A stretch of DNA of 64,000 bases from Streptomyces physcomitrii. Lineage in GTDB: Bacteria; Actinomycetota; Actinomycetes; Streptomycetales; Streptomycetaceae. The stretch covers positions 62,001 through 126,000 of the forward strand of contig NZ_JAAWWP010000020.1 of NCBI RefSeq assembly GCF_012273655.1, read 5' to 3'. The translations under genes and the position numbers were made by a program. The notes under the pieces were generated by a model. It had not been told where the DNA came from and ran no database searches. It worked only from the letters and a program-made list of their open reading frames with translations. This document shows, piece after piece, positions 59,643-64,000 of this stretch (within the stretch, counting starts at the first letter, position 1; each line of letters starts with the position of its first letter).

Positions 59643-59748
59643 GGTGTGTCCTCACGGGGGCGCGCCGCGCCCTCGCGGAAGGCGTGGTGAGCAGGGCGGC
59701 GGGCAGAGCCGCTGCCCCGCTCCCGCCCCGCCGCGCCACCATGGACGC

Positions 59749-60507
59749 ATGACCGACACCCGGCGCGCCCACTCCTTCAACGCGGCGGCCGCGCAGTACG
59801 CCGCCGCCCGCCCGTCCTACCCGCCCGCCCTGTTCGACACGGTCGAGGCACTCTCCGGCCGCCCGCTGCGCGGCGCCGCCGTGGTGGACGTCGGCGCCGG
59901 TACGGGGATCGCCGCCGCGCGGCTGCACGCGCGCGGCGCCCGGCTCCTCGCGGTGGAACCGGGCGCGGGCATGGCCGCCGAGTTCCGCAGGCAGCTGCCC
60001 GGGGTGCCGGTGGTACGCGGCGACGGCAACGCCCTGCCGCTCGCCTCCGGCAGCGCCGACCTGCTCACCTTCGCCCAGTCCTGGCACTGGACCGAACCGG
60101 CCCGCGCCCTGCCCGAGGCCCTGCGGGTGCTGCGCCCCGGCGGCACGCTCGCCCTGTGGTGGAACGTCCTGGACCACCGCGTCGGCTGGGTCGCCGCCCA
60201 AGGCGCCCGCCTCGCCGCCCACTTCGGCGCGCACGCCGGGGCGCACGGCACCCCCGAGCGGGTCCGTGCGGAGGCGGGCGCGGCCGAGTTCACCCACCAC
60301 CGGGTGCCCTGGAGCCGCCGGATCAGCGTCGACACCCACCTCGCCAACCTCGGCAGCCACTCCCTCCTCCTGGTCGCCGGCGAGGAGTCCCGCGCCTCCT
60401 TCCTCACCGCCGAACGCGCCGCCCTCCTCCGGGACTTCCCCGACGGCACCCTCGACGAGCCGTACGTCGTCGACCTCCTGGTGACCCGCCGCCCGAACGG
60501 CAACTGA
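59749..60507 (+). CDS. Class I SAM-dependent methyltransferase
   Basis: The 252-residue protein starts at ATG 59749 (TDTRRAHSFNAAAAQYAAARPSYP, recognised by FNAAAAQYAAARPSYP near 10-25, typical of UbiE/Methyltransf_11 proteins). Motif I is VVDVGAGTGIAAARLHARGA near 44-63, motif post-I LLAVEPGAGM near 65-74, and RPGGTLALWWNVLDH near 129-143. FAQSWHWTEPARALPEALRVL near 107-127 is characteristic of a Streptomyces group. Substrate unknown. No SD is seen. Confidence 0.87.
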   Translation: MTDTRRAHSFNAAAAQYAAARPSYPPALFDTVEALSGRPLRGAAVVDVGAGTGIAAARLHARGARLLAVEPGAGMAAEFRRQLPGVPVVRGDGNALPLASGSADLLTFAQSWHWTEPARALPEALRVLRPGGTLALWWNVLDHRVGWVAAQGARLAAHFGAHAGAHGTPERVRAEAGAAEFTHHRVPWSRRISVDTHLANLGSHSLLLVAGEESRASFLTAERAALLRDFPDGTLDEPYVVDLLVTRRPNGN

Positions 60508-60894
60508 GGCCACCGGGCCACCGCTTGAGCTGCCCGGCCTCAACTCGGCGTACGCGCTGACGACTTGAGGGCCTTCGCTCTGAGTTGCCGAGCCCTCAAC
60601 TCGGCTTAGGGGTCGACGACTTGGGGACCTTCACTGTCTCCGCCGCGAGTCGTACGGGGGTCCGGCCGAGGGGGAGAGAGGCGAGTGAGTTGCGGCGATG
60701 AGAAGGCCTGGCCTTCTCCGGCCCCGAGCCCCCTCGCCACCGCCCGACTCCCGGCCGCTGGCTCTCCGCCCCTTGGCGCCCCAGCCCCTCGCTCGCCGCC
60801 CCTGACTCCTCGGCTGACTCCCCGACTCTGGCTCCGCGCCCCCTGTCACCCCAGCTCCTTGACGCCGTACCCCCGCAGGCGCATTATTCATCAC
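60508..60894. other. Spacer with an imperfect 56-bp-period direct repeat and the ABC exporter promoter
   Basis: About 390 bases without a gene. It contains the direct repeat at 60538-60639 and, at its end, a near-consensus leaderless promoter for the ABC exporter (60859-60887). The middle part (60680-60850) is C-rich with no recognised signal. Confidence 0.6.
60538..60639. repeat. Imperfect direct repeat, period 56
   Basis: CCTCAACTCGGC (60538-60549) recurs at 60594-60605, and GACGACTTG with a GG and CCTTC follow in both copies. Gaps between matched blocks are equal, so this is a partial duplication. Confidence 0.6.
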
Positions 60895-60912
60895 ATGATG
60901 AATTCCAAGGCT
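60859..60912 (+). promoter_or_regulatory. Leaderless promoter with a palindromic operator over the start codon of the ABC exporter gene
   Basis: TTGACG (60859-60864), a 17-base spacer and CATTAT (60882-60887) form a near-consensus housekeeping promoter; seven bases later is ATG 60895. The palindrome ATTCATCA-CA-TGATGAAT (60886-60903) covers the predicted start of transcription and translation. A repressor there would block initiation. Confidence 0.7.
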
Positions 60913-61683
60913 CCCGCCCCTCCCGTGGCCGGCGAGGCCACCGGATCACCCGCCGTCCGCGCCCGGGGCCTCACCGTCACCCGCGGTCCGCGCACCGTGC
61001 TGCGCGGGCTCGACTTCTCGGTCCCGGCGGGCCGCGTCACCGGGCTGCTCGGCCCCTCCGGCTGCGGGAAGTCGACCCTGATGCGCGCCCTCGTCGGTAC
61101 GCAGGCCAAGGTGAGCGGCACCCTCGACGTCCTCGGCCACCCGGCGGGCAGCGCGGCCCTGCGCTCACGCATCGGCTACGTGACCCAAGCGCCCTCCGTC
61201 TACAGCGACTTGACGGTGCGTCAGAACCTGGAGTACTTCGCCGCGGTACTCGAACCGGGCAGGTCCGCCGCCGGGCGGCGCCGCGCCCAGGTCACCCGGG
61301 CCATCGAGGACGTCGACCTCGGCTCGCACGCCGACTCCCTCGCCGGACACCTCTCCGGGGGCCAGCGCGGCCGCGTCTCGCTGGCGGTCGCCCTGCTCGG
61401 CTCGCCCGAACTCCTCGTCCTGGACGAACCCACCGTCGGCCTCGACCCCGTACTCCGGCGTGAGCTGTGGCACCTGTTCCGCGGACTGGCCACCGAGCGC
61501 GGCGCCACCGTCCTCATCTCCTCGCACGTCATGGACGAGGCCGAGCGCTGCGACCGGCTCCTGCTCCTGCGCGAGGGACACCTCCTCGCCGAGGACACCC
61601 CCGAGGCCCTGCGCGAGCAGACCGGCTCCACCACGGTCGAGGAGGCCTTCCTCCACCTCGTCGACCGGGCCGCCACGCACTGA
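60895..61683 (+). CDS. ABC exporter ATP-binding protein (ABC-2/DrrA-type)
   Basis: The 262-residue NBD has Walker A GPSGCGKST near residues 50-58, Q-loop YVTQAPSVYSDLT near 91-103, signature LSGGQRGRVSLAVAL near 147-161, Walker B LLVLDEPTVGLDP near 167-179, and H-loop ISSHVMDEAERC near 203-214. Domain order is normal for DrrA-type drug or antibiotic exporters. Start ATG 60895 (or the next codon ATG 60898) fits a leaderless message. The permease gene follows after 217 bases of C-rich DNA. No dedicated TetR/PadR gene lies within the window next to it. Confidence 0.92.
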   Translation: MMNSKAPAPPVAGEATGSPAVRARGLTVTRGPRTVLRGLDFSVPAGRVTGLLGPSGCGKSTLMRALVGTQAKVSGTLDVLGHPAGSAALRSRIGYVTQAPSVYSDLTVRQNLEYFAAVLEPGRSAAGRRRAQVTRAIEDVDLGSHADSLAGHLSGGQRGRVSLAVALLGSPELLVLDEPTVGLDPVLRRELWHLFRGLATERGATVLISSHVMDEAERCDRLLLLREGHLLAEDTPEALREQTGSTTVEEAFLHLVDRAATH

Positions 61684-61900
61684 CCCCGGCCCGCCCGCGC
61701 CTCCGCCCCCGACCCCGGCCGCGTACCCGCCATCCCGACGCTCGGACCGGCCCCGACCGCGAGCTCACCCCTGGACCTGACCGACCCGACCCGACCTGGT
61801 CCTCGACCGTCAGCCGACGCGCGAACGCGACCCGACCCTCGCCCCCGCCCCGAACTCCCGCCGAACCCTTGCCCGCCCCCCCCGACCCCGGAGCCACCCC

Positions 61901-62638
61901 ATGACCCTCTCCCGGACCCTCGCCACCGCCGCCCGCGTCCTGCGCCAGCTGCGCCACGACCCCCGGTCGATCGCGCTCATGGTGCTCGTGCCCTGTGTGA
62001 TGCTCCTGCTGCTGCGCTACGTCTTCGACGCCAGCCCGCGCACCTTCGACAGCATCGGCGCCTCGCTGCTCGGCATCTTCCCGCTGATCACGATGTTCCT
62101 GGTCACCTCGATCGCCACGCTGCGCGAACGCACCTCCGGCACCCTCGAACGCCTCCTCGCCCTGCCGCTCGGCAAGGGCGACCTGATCGCCGGGTACGCG
62201 CTGGCCTTCGGCGCCCTCGCCGTCGTCCAGTCCGCGCTCGCCACCGGCCTCGCCCTGTGGGCCCTCGGCCTCGACGTCACCGGCTCGCCCTGGCTGCTGC
62301 TCCTGGTCGCCCTGCTCGACGCCCTCCTCGGCACCGCGCTCGGCCTCTTCGTCTCGGCCTTCGCCGCCTCCGAGTTCCAGGCGGTGCAGTTCATGCCCGC
62401 GGTGATCTTCCCGCAGCTGCTCCTGTGCGGACTCTTCACCGCCCGCGCCCGCATGCAGCCCGTCCTGGAGGCCCTCTCCGACGTGCTGCCCATGTCGTAC
62501 GCGGTCGACGGCATGAACGAGGTCCTGCGGCACCCCGAGGTCACCGGCGCCTTCGTCCGCGACACCTCCGTCGTCGCCGGAAGCGCCCTGCTCGTCCTGG
62601 TCCTCGGCGCCGCGACCCTGCGCCGCCGCACCGTCTGA
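61901..62638 (+). CDS. ABC-2 type permease subunit (DrrB-like)
   Basis: The 245-residue membrane protein has six predicted segments: SIALMVLVPCVMLLLLRYVF near residues 23-42, GIFPLITMFLVTSIATLRERTSGTLERLL near 58-86 (with the conserved RERTSGTLERL loop of ABC-2 permeases), ALAFGALAVVQSALATGLAL near 100-119, LLLVALLDALLGTALGLFVSAFA near 132-154, AVIFPQLLLCGLF near 165-177, and VVAGSALLVLVLGAATL near 223-239. It pairs with the ATPase 217 bases upstream. ATG 61901 lacks a strong SD. Confidence 0.92.
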   Translation: MTLSRTLATAARVLRQLRHDPRSIALMVLVPCVMLLLLRYVFDASPRTFDSIGASLLGIFPLITMFLVTSIATLRERTSGTLERLLALPLGKGDLIAGYALAFGALAVVQSALATGLALWALGLDVTGSPWLLLLVALLDALLGTALGLFVSAFAASEFQAVQFMPAVIFPQLLLCGLFTARARMQPVLEALSDVLPMSYAVDGMNEVLRHPEVTGAFVRDTSVVAGSALLVLVLGAATLRRRTV

Positions 62639-62779
62639 CCGGCCGCCCGGGGCCCGTCCGGTCCGCGGACACCGCGCGCCCGGCCACCCGCGCGGTGCGA
62701 GGATGAGCCCGCGGCGGCGAGGCGAAATCGCGGCCGGCACAGCGGAGTCAGCACAGCCAGCGGAAGGGGTCGGCCGCCC

Positions 62780-63589
62780 ATGAGCCAGAAAGTCGCCGTA
62801 CTGGGAACCGGAAAGATCGGCGAGGCCCTGCTCAGCGGCATGATCCGCTCCGGCTGGTCGACCGCCGACCTCCTGGTCACCGCCCGCCGCCACGAACGCG
62901 GCGAGGAGCTCGCCGCCCGCTACGGCGTCACCGTGACCGGCAACGCCGAGGCCGCCCGCGCCGCCGACACCCTGATCCTCACCGTCAAGCCCCAGGACAT
63001 GGGCACTCTTCTCGGTGAACTCTCCCCGCACCTGCCCGCCGACCGCCTCGTGATCAGCGGCGCCGCCGGAATCCCCACCACCTTCCTGGAGGATCGGCTC
63101 CCGGCCCGCACCCCCGTCGTACGGGTCATGACGAACACCCCCGCCCTGGTCGACGAGGCCATGTCGGTCATCTCCGCGGGCAGCCACGCCACCGGCGGCC
63201 ACCTCGCGCACGCCGAGGAGATCTTCGGCGCCGTCGGCAAGACCCTGCGCGTCCCCGAGTCCCAGCAGGACGCCGCCACCGCGCTCTCCGGCTCCGGCCC
63301 CGCGTACTTCTACTTCCTGGTGGAGGCCATGACCGACGCGGGCATCCTGCTCGGCCTGCCCCGCGACAAGGCCCACGACCTCATCGTGCAGGCCGCGATC
63401 GGCGCCGCCGTGATGCTCCGCGACAGCGGCGAACACCCGGTCACCCTCCGCGAGAACGTCACCTCGCCCGCCGGCACCACCATCAACGCCATCCGCGAAC
63501 TGGAGAACCACGGCGTACGCGCCGCCCTGATCGCCGCCCTGGAAGCCGCCCGCGACCGCAGCCGCGAACTGGCCTCCGGCAGCGGCTGA
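62780..63589 (+). CDS. proC: Pyrroline-5-carboxylate reductase
   Basis: The 269-residue enzyme makes proline from pyrroline-5-carboxylate with NAD(P)H. Landmarks are VAVLGTGKIGEALLSGMIRSGW near residues 5-26 (Rossmann GTGKIGEAL), ILTVKPQDMGTLLGEL near 69-84, RVMTNTPALVDEAMSVI near 115-131, and DAATALSGSGPAYFYFLVEAMTDAG near 161-185 with the substrate-binding SGSGPAYF. The C-terminal VTSPAGTTINAIRELE near 230 is complete. Start ATG 62780. It is followed by a bidirectional terminator and trpS in the opposite direction. Confidence 0.96.
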   Translation: MSQKVAVLGTGKIGEALLSGMIRSGWSTADLLVTARRHERGEELAARYGVTVTGNAEAARAADTLILTVKPQDMGTLLGELSPHLPADRLVISGAAGIPTTFLEDRLPARTPVVRVMTNTPALVDEAMSVISAGSHATGGHLAHAEEIFGAVGKTLRVPESQQDAATALSGSGPAYFYFLVEAMTDAGILLGLPRDKAHDLIVQAAIGAAVMLRDSGEHPVTLRENVTSPAGTTINAIRELENHGVRAALIAALEAARDRSRELASGSG

Positions 63590-63627
63590 ACCCGAACCGG
63601 CCTCCGGCGGCAGCTGGACCATGGGTC

Positions 63628-63656
63628 GGGGGCGCCGGCCCGCGTCCGGCGCCCCC
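63628..63656. terminator. Bidirectional terminator between proC and trpS
   Basis: GGGGGCGCCGG (63628-63638) pairs perfectly with CCGGCGCCCCC (63646-63656) around a seven-base loop. It lies between convergent stops. Confidence 0.8.
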
Positions 63657-63663
63657 CTCCCGC

Positions 63664-64000
63664 TCAGGCCGCGGGCAGCAGCCCGATCGCCCGGTAGGCC
63701 GCGTCCACGGTCGGCTGGGCCATCTCCCGGGCACGCTCGGCGCCAGCCCGAAGCACCGCGTCCACCTGCCCGGGGTCGGCCGCCAGCTCCCGGTGCCGCT
63801 TCTGCAAGGGGGCGAGCAGCTCCACCACGGCCTCCGCGGTGTCCTTCTTCACGGCGCCGTACGAGGAGTAGTCCGCGGCGAGGTCCTCCGGCCGCCCACC
63901 GGTGCAGGCCGCCAGGATCTCCAGGAGGTTCGCGATACCGGGGCTGACCGCCCGGTCGTAGACGACCTCCCGCCCGCTGTCGGTCACCGCCCGCAGGAAC
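63664..64000 (-). CDS. trpS: Tryptophanyl-tRNA synthetase, C-terminal part (partial)
   Basis: The minus-strand frame runs off the right edge of the window. The visible 112 residues or so (FLRAVTDSGREVVYD, then GIANLLEILAACTG, then AADYSSYGAVKKDTAEAVVELLAPLQKRH, and a helical end DAAYRAIGLLPAA) match the anticodon-binding end of bacterial TrpS, which charges tRNA-Trp. The N-terminal Rossmann domain with HIGH and KMSKS signatures must lie outside the window. The stop is at 63664-63666. Confidence 0.9.
   Translation of the reverse strand, partial: FLRAVTDSGREVVYDRAVSPGIANLLEILAACTGGRPEDLAADYSSYGAVKKDTAEAVVELLAPLQKRHRELAADPGQVDAVLRAGAERAREMAQPTVDAAYRAIGLLPAA

Overview
The window is high-GC actinobacterial DNA, almost certainly Streptomyces. 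The evidence is strong third-position G/C bias, the sigE-cseA-cseB-cseC cell-envelope operon, the Lsr2 nucleoid protein, a RadA-DisA pair, many GTG starts, several genes that look leaderless, and BACON-domain and PQQ-kinase membrane proteins typical of the genus. The backbone order (panC-nadB-nadC-coaX, lsr2, clpC, sigE-cse, mutY, radA-disA, ppx, ilvD, proC, trpS) looks like conserved core chromosome. No rRNA, tRNA, CRISPR array, prophage or obvious antibiotic gene cluster was seen.

Layout. 0-4 kb: a plus-strand cofactor operon for pantothenate/CoA and NAD (end of panC, nadB, nadC, coaX). 4-7.5 kb: small conserved proteins, a BlaI-type regulator with a long polar tail, an ArgA-type N-acetyltransferase, lsr2, and a convergent conserved gene. 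7.6-10.6 kb: clpC with a candidate ClgR box and a strong terminator. 10.6-17.4 kb: an MFS exporter, a long non-coding repeat-rich stretch, a secreted M23 peptidase, a 977-bp IS5-type element inserted exactly at the stop codon of a TetR gene, and the divergent DHA2 exporter that this TetR gene probably controls. 17.5-24 kb: a DUF4246 protein, the minus-strand sigE-cseABC operon and mutY.

24-41.5 kb is the most variable part. It holds secreted proteins, a histidine phosphatase, an AAC(3)-type acetyltransferase, a repeat-rich spacer with about 20 CCTG units, and a sugar locus: a ROK regulator, an RbsA-type ATPase with a very unusual repeat linker, a permease, a Tat-type binding lipoprotein, a Gfo/Idh oxidoreductase and a TIM-barrel isomerase/epimerase. 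After these come an aldo/keto reductase, a RidA protein, a GH15 trehalase/glucoamylase, and a lipoprotein gene broken by one extra G. 41.5-50.2 kb: disA and radA (c-di-AMP synthesis and DNA repair), a protein that looks like sigma, anti-sigma, membrane and BACON modules joined together, a conserved cysteine-rich protein, a Ppx/GppA phosphatase, a TIM-barrel protein and a TetR regulator. 50.3-64 kb: a SpoIIE-type phosphatase fused to an RsbW-like kinase, ilvD with two perfect palindromes upstream, a GNAT protein, two methyltransferases, a receptor Ser/Thr kinase, an SH3-like secreted-type protein, an ABC-2 exporter behind a leaderless promoter with an operator over its start codon, proC, and the 3' end of trpS.

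The genes form a few working units: cofactor supply, envelope-stress sensing (SigE/CseABC, the M23 hydrolase, the PQQ kinase), protein quality control (ClpC), c-di-AMP signalling (DisA/RadA), an inducible sugar-uptake locus, and at least three export systems with recognisable regulatory DNA.
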